From Polytrichum commune (Eukaryota; Streptophyta; Polytrichopsida; Polytrichales; Polytrichaceae), in assembly GCA_950295325.1 (NCBI GenBank), contig OX485804.1, positions 29,202,001 to 29,266,000 on the forward strand: a DNA stretch of 64,000 nt, written 5' to 3'. Of this stretch, positions 1 through 12,000 are shown piece after piece. The translations under genes and the position numbers were made by a program. Numbering within the stretch: position 1 is the stretch's first letter; the number at the start of each line of letters is the position of its first letter. The notes below the pieces were generated by a model. The model was not told where the DNA came from and made no database searches. It worked only from the letters and a program-made list of their open reading frames with translations.

Positions 1-1945
1 CACACTAGAAAGAAGAAAGATGAATAAGATGTTGCCACTAGCGTAAACTATGGTGTTGCTTCATTTTCAAGTTGGTCTAGATTTATATGGAATCCTGAAA
101 CATGCATTTCGAGAATTGGATGGCCCCTGGCGACTACTACCTTCCTTCGAAGGTGAATATTTTGATTGGGTGTGGACGAGTTGGCCAACACCTTTCTCCC
201 TCAGAGACCCTGAGTTCCCACATGGTTGGCTGAAAATATCCAATTCACCAAGGTGGAAAGTAACATATCAAGTATGCTCGTGGTGTCTACCATCGACAAT
301 ATAGTTAACTTCAACAATTTTTATTGATTTTGTATGAGTTTATGCAACTTAGATTAATGTTAACATGCATTTATTTCCAACTTACAATCATGGGGAGGTC
401 AATATTAATTTTTTTTTATTACACCACATGAGAAAAAAATAAAGGTTATTTTTTAAATTCAAGAGAGAAAAAATATACATATTTTGGAATTATTGTAGCT
501 TGGATGAAATGACCCTACAATATGATGTCTAAAATAAAGTAGGTGGAAAATATAGGTAGTATTTAATTCTTGTTAACATAGTAGGGTTTGCTCTATTTGG
601 AGGAATGAAAAAGTTATGCGAGGTTTAATGAATGTATTTGGATTGGATGAGAAGTTGCCTTAATTGACTAAAAGTCATCGAATTTAGATTTTGGAAAGCT
701 TGGGGTGGTCACAAAGAGTTTATAGATAGTGTTGGATTGTTTCAAGATAGTGTTGCAATCGGTAGCATTCAATTTTATTTGCACGTATTGTTGTCATTTT
801 GTTATGGGTTAAAGTTAAATTCATGTCAAATTTCCAATATATTTGATAAATGATACTATTTACAAACAAAATAAAGTCCATGGACTAAATTCATGATGTA
901 CACTATATTTACCTATATGTCCTTGAAAAATACCTCAAAGTATCATATTTTCTACTAATAGGATGCCAATTATTCAATAAATATAGATAAATATTCCATC
1001 TTTAATTAATCTCCAACCCCACGCGGTTTACAGAAGTACATAGCTTGTCATCTCCTTGGACTTACAAACCTTTAGCATGAATACTTCAATTCACAAGGAT
1101 AACTTCCCTCCGATGATGAATTTGACTTTAGTGATGGCCGTTGAGTGTTTATGTGCTCAACATTATGCGTTGCATGCTTGAGTTTGAATCCACTTTGAAA
1201 AGCTCGTGTGATTAGATAATCAACACATGAATTGGATCACTTTGAGTATCCAAACTCACCAAAACGTTGATAATAGATGCCACAACCTTAAACATATTTG
1301 AAAAGATCCCCATAAAAACAAAACAAAACAATACATAGCTTGACCCGGGCTTTTGTGGGTCCAATATCTTCTCACAATTATTCTCAAATCACTTGGAGAC
1401 ATGTCAAAGTATTATATATTTAGTGCAAAATGTCAAGAAGCTTCATGGTATCCAATGACCATTATGTAGCCCCCCTTCACGATCATCACCAACCAATGTA
1501 GGTGTCCCAACAATTTGCAATTGTTGATGTAACAAACACGTATATTTGTCGGTACCCCAATACTCGATCACTCAAAGAACACGATTCACCCATGCATTCA
1601 TCTTGGGGTAGGAGCTTCGTTTTTAAAAATCATAATCATAAATCCTTGATTACGTTATTAAGAAATAATCTTACTTAAGATTACAATGGTTACAAAGCTT
1701 GCCCTAGTGTAGTAGGAACGATTTTGTGTGGGTGGAAAATCATTGTTATTGTCTTGTCAAGGTGGAAATATTGTGGGCCCAAGACCTAGAACCTCCCCTA
1801 AGCCTTCTTCAAGACTTCTGACCAACACTTCAATTAACCCTAAGTGGCCTACAATGATTCAAGACTAGAGATTTTGGCGTGGGTTGAACATGAATGTGAT
1901 CCATATCCATTTTCATTATGAGAATTACTGCAATGTAGTGTAGTG
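1..1945. other. AT-rich intergenic DNA, no gene recognised
   Basis: No gene could be identified. One open frame at 50-304 (+, 84 codons) has a fairly protein-like composition rich in Trp, Pro and Phe, but it matches no family I recognise, is followed by AT-rich DNA, and may be a transposon fragment. The rest holds short A/T runs and no clear long repeat. Confidence 0.5.
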
Positions 1946-1947
1946 TA

Positions 1948-2575
1948 CAGTAACCTCCCGCTTAAGTACGCAACTTGAACATGCGCAGTTCAAGTTGCGT
2001 ACTTGGCCGGTAGGTGCGTACTTTAGGGTTTCCCAAATTTGCTTGTGTTTCGCTATAGCCGGTAGGTGTGTATTTTAGGGTTTAAGGTTTCCCAAATCGC
2101 TCATGTTTCGCTACAATGTCGAAGAAACCAAACGGAAAGTGTTTCAATGAGGAACAACGTTGCAAAATCATCTTGAAACTTAGCAGAACGAATACTATGA
2201 GTAAAAGGGCTCTAGCCCGAGAGTACATCGTTAGTGACGGCGATGTTAACACTCAGGAATTGAATGTCGGTTTAGAAAACGGAGTTATATTCTAGGGTTT
2301 TGACTCTCTTTATAAGCAGGTTCTTGACATTGAGGATTAGCTGCTCTGCCTTGAAGTTCAAGCATAAGCAGAGGAAACATTTGATGGCCTTAAGAAATCG
2401 TTTGAATCATTTCAGAGCAAGATCCGAGCAGTCGGCCTCAAAGCCAAACGCAAAAACTTCAAAACTTACGCCAAATGACGATTCACGACATGTTCAACTA
2501 AGAAATCTTGAACCCTAATTTGTTTGCCAAAAAATGCGTACTTAAACGGGTGTGTACTTATGCGGGAGGTTACTG
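1948..2575 (+). mobile_element. Short pogo/Tc1-like DNA transposon with TA target duplication
   Basis: The two ends are inverted copies starting CAGTAACCTCCCGC, immediately flanked by TA on both sides (1946-1947 and 2576-2577). A CAG-starting terminal repeat with a TA duplication is typical of the pogo/Tigger branch of Tc1/mariner. The element is only 628 bp and contains the first 60 codons of a transposase-like frame, so it is an internally deleted, non-autonomous copy. It also has an internal near-duplication of about 55 bp around 2010-2115 built on CCGGTAGGTG...GTTTCGCTA. Confidence 0.75.
2116..2295 (+). pseudogene. Truncated pogo/Tigger-like transposase N-terminus
   Basis: This 59-codon frame begins with ATG and includes FNEEQRCKIILKL and SKRALAREYIVSD. 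That is the helix-turn-helix pattern seen at the start of pogo/Tigger (CENP-B-like) transposases, where a residue-rich first helix is followed by a 'KRALAREYGVS' recognition helix. The frame stops at TAG just after this region. The rest of the DNA-binding region and the whole DDE domain are missing, so the product cannot transpose the element. It lies inside the 628-bp element described separately. Confidence 0.6.
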
Positions 2576-2577
2576 TA

Positions 2578-3039
2578 GTTTATGCCTTACCCACACTCAT
2601 TGGTGGGCATAGTTAGTGGACGGCTCCCACCAGCCTGGGGCACCTTTCTATCGTTTCCAACCAACGGACGTTTGAAACTCGAATACATTACATCCGGCCA
2701 TTGGCTAAAAGCAATGACAAATTGCACCATACTGATGGGAGGTATCCACTAGCTATGCCCACAAGTAAGTGTATGCCACACTTGACGTTAGTGTATCTAA
2801 TAGGGCAGTCTAGTGTACCTATTTTAGATAGTGAGCCTCCAAGGGTAGTAGGGGTGGAGAAAAGGAGAACATTTGGAGGGAAATGCAAACCTTCAAACCT
2901 CTGTCTCTCTGTCTTCCTCTCCCATGCCATCGCATCCCCTCGCCACTCCTTCGCATTCCCTGTGCACCGACATTAACCCTAATTTAATTCCTGCTCTCTT
3001 TGCATCAATCCTCTGGAGCATGGAACGTCGGCAGCTCTG
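2578..3039. other. FANCM 5' flank
   Basis: Upstream of the FANCM start codon. It contains C/T-rich stretches (about 2895-2960) of the kind often found in plant 5' leaders. Open frames on both strands here are short or antisense to FANCM exon 2. I see no confident TATA box. Confidence 0.4.
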
Positions 3040-6000
3040 ATGGATCTCGACGATGTGAGTGCCGTCGTTTCCACTCGCAATTCTCACCCAATTCCTTGTG
3101 GAAGTGGGCGACCGGTTGGTTGCTTGGTTGATCCTAAGCTCACAGCTGGGAGTTGAGGGGAGGGAAGGGGGGGGAGGGGGGTTTATATTCGTGTTTGGGA
3201 GTTGAATTGTATGTGCGAAATAATGCGGAACGCGTAAGTGTTGGTGGTGGCGGATTGACGAGCGTGTGATCGTGGGGGTGCAGGACTTTGATTGGGACGC
3301 CGCGGTGGCCGAGATTGACGATGTCTGCTTGAGGAGCCAGAAGGCGGCGACTGCTGTGCAACCGGATCCTCCAACCGGGGGTGCGACGGACATTGATCCC
3401 GCCACCGCGGCGACATGGATCTATCCAGGTGGCAGCTTGGTCCGAATCCTTTTCCTTGTGGTTTTTGTAAGGGGAGGCTGGGAATTGTCGCATTTGCCAG
3501 TACTTATGTGGGTGTGAATTGTCAATTCTTGTTATTGGTTGCTTCCCAGCATCCAGCTCACAGTCAGAATTGTAACATGTTCTTATTCGGCGATTATTTT
3601 TTTAAAGAAATAATTCGGTTTTTGTTTTGTTTTCTGACCTTAATTATGGAACAGCCAATGTTCATCAATATTAATTCGTCAGTATCGATTCTCCATTACC
3701 CAGACAGCGCTGTTCACCAACAGCCTAGTATCTCTACCAACTGGCCTCAGCAAGACTTTGATTGCTGTAGTTTTGTAGGGGAGGCTGGGAATTGTCACAT
3801 TTGCCTGTACGTGGTTGTGAATTGGGAATTCTTGTTAGTGGTTGCTTCTTGGCATCCAGCTCACACTTAGAATTGCTATGTTCTAATTCGGTGATGGTTT
3901 TTTGTTTGTTTTCTGACCTTAATCGTGGAACAGCCAACATTCCATGTCGTCAATACCAATTCTCCATTACCCAGACAGCGCTTTTCACCAATACCCTAGT
4001 ATCTCTACCAACTGGACTTGGCAAGACTTTGATTGCTGCGGTCGTCATGTACAACTATTACCGATGGTTTCCAAGCGGTAAAATTTGCTTCCTCCATATT
4101 GTATCTATCTATTCTTGGAGAGGCTTTGTTGTGGGATCGAGGCATGTTATCTCTTTCCTCAACAAACACATATTACACTGCCACCGAGGACAATCTTGCA
4201 ATTAGCCTGATGCTTTGTGGATGGTGATTTGATTGCACTTCTGTTGCATGACCTACAGCATGGCCAAGCTCATTTCATATTTTTGGGTCGCCTCAAGCAC
4301 CAAACTTGGCTTATAACTTCAATAATGATAATGATAGATAATCTTGTTTCATACGAGCATTTGTTAAAATAAGTCCCTGCCCAACATAATGCAATCGGCT
4401 CCCTAGGGCCAAAACATGTGAAAGGTCACTGAGGCTGGTGCATTACCCTGTGCATTTTGATACACCAATCCCTAGATTGATCATTCAGCTGATGGTTTTA
4501 GGTTAATGAGACAGAGAATGCAAATCTATATGCAGGGAAGATTGTTTTCACAGCACCATCACGGCCTCTGGTGATGCAGCAGATTGAAGCCTGCCACAAT
4601 ATCATGGGGATTCCACAAGTAGGTTCTCTATGTTACTTTCTCTTTGTTTATTGCTGTCGGGCCAAAGATCAATGCTAGTTGTATTTTTGCAGTTATTTCT
4701 CTTGTTCTTGGGAAAAACTGATATAGACATGGGACCTCTTTGATGCTATTCACAGTTGCCAGCTTCTTTGAGGCAGTATGAGAATTACTTGGTTGTATTT
4801 TATCTAGATACGTTACCCTTTTCTGGCGTGCAGGAAATGACCATAGATATGACAGGACAGATGAGCCCGCCACAAAGGGCAGAGCAATGGCAGGGTAGGA
4901 GGGTTTTCTTTGTGACTCCACAATGTTTAGAGAAAGACATCAATTCAGGTTCATTGACCTACCTAGCCCACTCAGTTCCTGCATTGGCATTCCTTAGCAG
5001 GTAAGAGAGCACATATTTTTCTTGAATTCCTGTATCAATAGCTCAATATATGAGTCCATATGAGGATTTACAGGTTCCTTGTCTTGGTTGGGTAGGCACA
5101 TGTCCTATGATGGATATAGTGTGCTTGGTTGTGGACGAAGCTCATCGTGCAACAGGCAACTTTTCATATTGCATGGTCACTCGCGAGGTTTGCAATCCTA
5201 TGCAACTGAGCTGACTCACTAGATTTCTGTAGGTATTCGAACCAAGACCAAAAAATTGTACAATTTTGTTCTAACAGAGCTATATGCTGCCTAAAGCAGT
5301 TCTTTTACTTACAGCAATTGGCACTACCATTAGTTGAGACAGATTGAGATGTCATTGTTGAGAATCTGACTTTCTGTTAACTAAATCAATGTTTGAATCT
5401 TGATTTTTGGAATATGAGCTCACTTAATTCTTTTGTGCAACCAGTGTGGCCCACTCTAATTACAATGGTAGATGAAAAATAATGAGGAGTGAGATGCAAG
5501 CATGTCTTTGCTATGCACATTGAGGCCACAATACTTGCAAAACACTCTAATTGTACTGAATGGTGTAGCACGGAAACCAAAGTAATAAAATTTGTCATAG
5601 TTCATGATGAAGACATAGGTTTGTGTCATCACATAAGTCAGAAATTTGAAAGGATGGTCATGTGCACTTATATGGGTGTTGGGGATTGCATAATGTATGA
5701 AAACTGTAGGCAGCACTATTGGCATAGAGATGGCTCTGGGCAATCCTAGCTGCACCTAATAATTTTTTTGTGGGTGTAGGCAGTTCACTAAAGCGCAGTG
5801 CTTATAAGCAGCTATCCTATACAGGAGACTTTTCAGGGCTGAAGGGGTTTTAAGGATTCTTGCTTGACAACTAAGCTGGTTATGGGATGAAGTAAATAAG
5901 TTCTTTAAGAATAATCATTGTATCCACTTACATTTGACCTTGTTGTGCAGCTATTGGCTGCTAATGCAAAATTGCGAATACTGGCTTTGACAGCAACTCC

Positions 6001-9000
6001 TGGCTGTAAGGTTCTAACTTTGTACTTGTCAAATAAGATAGTCATGTTGATAGTCAGGTTGATAGCTACCAGTGTGGTTGTCCTTATAATGTGATCTGGA
6101 TGTGCAGCTAAACAAGTTACAATACAGGCTGTTGTAGACAACCTTCACATTTCTTGTTTGGAGTATCGTGATGAGAACGATCCTGATGTCAGTCAGTATA
6201 CACATAGTCGCAAATTGGAAATTATTCAGGTATCAGATATTGCTTCACAACCTATGTAGGATTCTCCTACTCTCTAGTGAATTTTGATTCATGTATAGCC
6301 TACTTGTACATTGTGACTTTCTTGTGGTCATAGCCTTAGTAACATTCAACTTTTTATGCCAGACTGTATCTAATGAGTGTAGATTTGGAAGGTTTTGTAT
6401 CTTGAGGTTAAATGTTGAGCTTCTATTTGTGTCCATAGATGAGGTGTAGCACAAGAGCCTAATTAACCATCTGATCCATTAGTGTCTATTTTCTGTCTGT
6501 CAATTTGCCATTGGTATGAAAGGAGATATTGCTTACAACTTGTCCATATCTCATATCAAAGTTGTGTTGTTGGGTTCAGGTGGCTATGAATGCAGAGTCA
6601 ATTAAGATCAAGGATATTTTTCTGGAAATCCTTATGCCTGTGGTTGATAGGCTTTGTAAGTTTGGGGTGTTCTACAGCAGAGAATTGGCAAGGGTATAGT
6701 TTCATACATATCTGTGTAACTTTTTCTGTTCCTGTAATTTTGCATCTGATGAGACTTATGATGATTATTTTTTACTGTTGTGTAAAAGGATGACATATTA
6801 CTAAATGCTATTACTTGAATGCCTACATTGTTTTATTCTTCTGCACTGCTTCTTGATGGTAAAGTGATTGTTTTGATTATCACAACTACACTAAATAGTC
6901 CTATTACCAGTGGGTGGAAAATTAGTGTGGAAATAATTAGCGTGGGCCACTCTAATTCTCTAGTTGGGGTGGAATTAACGTGGGTCCAAGACCCTGGGTC
7001 TTCCACTCAGTCTTCCTGTAGGTTAGATATCTTATACACTGTCAAGCAGTAGTTTACTGACATTTTATGCCCTTTGCATATAGAGGCCCAGAGATTGGAT
7101 TGCTCCTGACCAAGATTGTTTCTTAATTTGATATATTTGACTAAGGTGTGTGGCTGCATGCAGCTGTCATCATTTGAATTCATAACAGCTAGAGATAAAT
7201 TTCGTCAAGCACCTCCACCATCATTAGCTGAGAATCAATATCGGGAAGTGGAGACCTCTTTCAGTTTAGCAATCACTTTGTACCATATCTTCAAGCTTAT
7301 GCATAGTCACGGCATCAGGCCAGCCCTAGAGATGCTCCAGGCAAAGTTGCAGGAAGGGTAAGATTAGTATCACCTTTCACATTTTAGTACTGCAAATCAC
7401 TTATTCCATTTTGGGTTTGTGACCTGCATTGCTTCTGTTTGATGTTTTTTGGGGACTTTATATACACATCAAGCCATTCTGGCTACTCACCTGAATAAGT
7501 GTTCTCTTTGATTGGACAGGACCCTGCGGATGTTGGCCAGAAATAATAGGTTGCATGAGATAAAGATTCTGATGCAGGAGAGTGTTAGGCACGGAGCTCC
7601 TAGTCCCAAGCTAGAAAAAATGGAGGAAATCATACTACTGCATTTCAGTAAGATTTTAGTCTGCAGTTTCTTAATGTCTCTGATTTATAATCACTGTCAG
7701 TAGCAGATGATGAAGCAGATGGTGTTCTTGTATCTTGTAAGAATAGAAGGTGTATGATATGGCATTTTGCCTGTGGCAGTAGCAATGCAAGCAGCTTTCT
7801 AACTAACATCATCTATCCTAACGGGCCCTGCTTCTGAACACTTGACTTTTGATGACAGATCAACATGATCCAATGACAACACGAGTAATAATCTTTACCA
7901 ACTATAGGGAAAGTGTAAAGTGAGTTGTCCAACCATCTTCTCATTCAAGATTGACATTTGAGCAAGGTAGCCTCTTTTAGGATCGCAGGGAGCTGGTCCA
8001 CAAATTGTGAGCCTTTGTGAAGGTGACTGTGTTTTGGACTTATTAATGGAGAGCGGTTCTAATTGCAATATGATACTGAGCTTTGCACAGGTAATCTGTT
8101 TAATAAGCACTATTCTTGTTCTGAATCTGCAGAGACATTCTGGAAGCACTATCAAAAATTGGGCATACTGTTAAGGCAATGGAGTTTATTGGACAAAGTT
8201 CAGGTTTGAATTACTGTCAGATTTATACTGTCACTTATAGCTGCACTCAATAGAACATGTTTTGTTCTTCTTTCTATTGATACTTCTGTTTGAATGTTTT
8301 ATATTCATGTCTCTAGACATATGAACTGATAGGAGTATTCCAAGTATGTGACCAACAGAAAGTATTCTGTTGATTTGTGGAGGATACTGATGGAGACCTA
8401 TGCTTTTTGCAGGTAAAACTTCGAAAGGACAGACTCAAAAAGTGCAGCAGGCTGTTTTGCAGGTGAAAGGGCTCATAGCAAGTTTATGCACTATTTCCTC
8501 ATAGAGCAGATATAGTATGTACATTTTGCCATACATGAGCTCAGTTTACTGTTGTGATTTTCAGAAATTTCGAGCTGGGGGTTATAATACAATAGTTGCG
8601 ACATCCATAGCAGAGGAAGGCCTGGACATCATGGAAGTGGACCTGGTCATATGCTTTGATGCAAATATATCACCCCTTCGCATGATCCAACGAATGGGTC
8701 GTACCGGAAGAAAGCGGGATGGAAGAGTGGATATCCTTCTCATTGGTCTTTGTGCTGTTGTGGTTGGAGGTTGATGAATTGAGATCCTTGTAGATCTTGC
8801 TAAAATGTGGTAAATGAGGAAACAGGAGTAGGGCTTAGTACATAGATCGTGAGAACAGCATATATTTGTTATTTTTAAAGAACGTGTTCCTTAGTGGGAG
8901 TAACATTCTGGAATATGAAAATTGATCCTCAGACAAGTCTGTGACCTTGACAAAAGACAGCACTTGTATTGGCGAGTGAAGGGTCAGAGATGCAAGGATA

Positions 9001-12000
9001 CATACGAAAGCAGGCCAAGAACAAGGCCCTCAGCAAGCATATGAGGCATGGGGGTGTCAGTAGCTTCAACTTTCATCCCAGTCCCCGAATGGTACTTTCA
9101 TCAAAAATTTCCAAAGGGTGCTGTATAATGTATTTTTTAATGTAATATACGTATTAATCTTATGTAATGATTTTCTTGGTAATAGTATAATTGGGCACTT
9201 AATTAAGGAGAATAAACAAATTGATGTAATTTTCAGGACATTTTTTGAAATTGAATAAATTATTTCAACATTCTAATATTTTATGTAATAATTTAGCCTA
9301 CGGAAGTTGTTGATGTGTCTCACCTAAGCATGGTATAGAATCTCCATAAGTTGCAGAAAGGGGCATGGTATGTGGTGGTATGTGTGAATTTAGACTGACG
9401 ATGTGTCTATGTAGGTACCCCACATGTGGAAACCAGAAGTTCAGATGACAGAGATGAAAATCGAGCAATATGTTCCTCGTGGGAAGAAACAATGTGCGGA
9501 AGGGGCTTTGGACCCTGAATCTAAGATAGATGAGCTGACTGAAGAGGAGCAAGCTTTGTTGCAAAAACATAGGTTGCCACTTGGTGCAGAACCATGGAAG
9601 GCATCTCTCATTGCCTTTCCAAGATATCAGCTTCTTCCAACCCCTATTTATGCAGTCAAACATTCGAGTCGAACAATAGGCATGTTCATTGATATTCTTC
9701 GAGGTCTTCAGGAACCTGCTTTTCTGGCTGCTACAAAGGAGTGTCTACCTAGCCAGCTAGTGGTCAGTATCTTTTTCTTTCTGCTTAAAATTTGTGTAGC
9801 TTAGGTTATGAAGGTTCTGTAAGATAAATAAAGAGTCCTGTACACTTGTTGTCAAATGATCAAGTTGGAAGTTGGATCCTCCATTTCTTTATATTTCATC
9901 TCCTTCCCATGTTTCTTATTCCATACTCTGAAGATATTGTTCATTGACTACAGCTCTCTTCTTTCGAAAACCTTCTGCCTTCAGGAGCAAGGAGCATGCC
10001 TTCAGCAGGTGTTATTTCTTACCTTAAGGAAGATCATGATGCCTTTTATTAGATCCTAATTTGCCGACATGTCAACCTATTGCCTCCATGGTCTGGTTTC
10101 CTTGCTTTACATTGTGACTTAAAGTCTTCAGTTTACATGCAGGTTGTGACCACAGTGCTGGAGGGATTTTGATGGAAAATGCCATCAATGATGGAAATCC
10201 AATGAATTGGGGAAGGCTGGATGGGAATGCTGAAGCTAATTTAGACCCTGTTTGTGAAGCAAATGATGGTGTGCTGCACAGGCTAGACTTGCCACTTGCT
10301 GATAGGACCAACTGCTATCCCCCTGTATTATCACCCTTTGATGATACAACATCGGACCCAGATGAAGCTCCTCTCATAATGGTACCCGATGACTCAATGC
10401 TTCCAGTTCAACAGATTGATTCACATTTTTCGAACCAGTTTTACATCAAAAGTCGATCCGTCATTAACTACCCAATCAGGGAAGTGCAAGTAGTATCACC
10501 CTTAAAAACTCCACCTAGAGAATGCACAGCAACCTTGGATGATGCGCCAACTGAGTTTTTCATAGCAGCCACTCCAGAGGACAGGCTACCTCAAACGGCC
10601 TCTTTTCAAGGTTTTCATGAGGATGACATGGCAGGAGAGATGTTTGTCTCTCCTGTACCCAATTCCTATCGAGCAGTGAAGCTATCTTCATCATCTCCCA
10701 TTTTAGAAACCCCCATCATCCCAAAACATGAAGTTACTCCACCATGTACTTCAAAACCTCTTTCCCCCCTTCCTAAGTCTTGCAACAACAAAAATTTGCC
10801 AATTGCCTCAACATCCAAGGGACGTGAAATCTGTATTGCACTGCAGAAGCCATTGAAGAGTCCAAAAACTGGAGATTCAGTTTCTCAATCAGAAACAAGA
10901 CCGCACTTGAGCTGCCTTCGATCACAGGAGTCTTCCCAATCACCAGCAAAACCAAAAGCCCTAAACTTTAGTGAATGTGCACCTGAAGTGGCACCTTCTG
11001 AGGTATTGCAGAATGGCAAGCCTTCAATTTTCTTGAAGGTGCCTGTAACTGAAGCTGCAGTGATTACACCAGCCCAGCAGATTGATAGCAGCAAGGTAAA
11101 AGTGGACATACCTTCTGAGCAGATTCGTCTGTGTAGATATGAGCGCTTGATGAAAGCAAATACAGAATTCCAGCAGAGATTGCAGGTAACACAATCCCTC
11201 CAAAAATAGGGCAATATATACGTCTCCCATTGCTCACCAATTGATTGACACCCCCTGCATGCATGACCTCTCCACCCTTCTGAATGATTGCATTATTGTT
11301 AGGATTGCTAGAACTACTCAGTGTGCTAGGTCTGCTAAAAATGATAGGTTAGCTCACAAATTCTCAATTTGCCTCATGAACACTTGATTATAGCAAACGC
11401 TGAATGCTTTGAGAGACTGCAGGTGCATTCTCCTGAGCAGCAGGTTGGAAGCCTCCAGGTAGTCCGCACAGCCCTTCCTCCATCGCCATCGTCAAATCAA
11501 GGTTTACAGTGCCAAGGGAGCAAGGGACAACCATTAAATACTAATTTCCAGGAAAGACTGCAGGTGCATTCACCAAACCAGCAGAGTGGGAGCCCTAAGT
11601 TAGTCCACGCAGCCATTTCCCCATCACCTCCGTTAAATAAAGTCCTAAAGTGGAAAGGAAGCGAGGGACAGCCATCAAAGACTCAATTCCAGGAGAGATT
11701 GCAGGTGTATTCACCAGACCAGCAGTTTGGAAGTCTCAAGTTAGTCCACACAGCTATTTCCCCATCGCCACCGTTAAAGAGAGTTTCAAAGTGGACAGGA
11801 AGCAAGGGACAACCATCAAAGACTCAATTCCAGGAGAGATTCCATGTGCATTCACCAAAACAACCGAGTGGGAGCCTCAAGGCAGCCCCCATAGCCCTTT
11901 CCTCATCACCAGTCTCAAATCAAGGTTTCAAGCGCAAAGGCGGGGAGGGACAAGACCTCCTGAATCAAGACACTCCACCTTCTGAGCAGAGAAAGCCTCG

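Noticed and set aside
2893-3405. A 170-codon minus-strand open frame
   Set aside because: It is antisense to FANCM exon 2 and its intron, is rich in Pro/Ser/Thr from GC-rich sequence, and shows no domain.
5456-5755. Open frames on both strands at 5386-5755 as a nested gene
   Set aside because: They lie wholly in a FANCM intron, have no domain, and differ on each strand.
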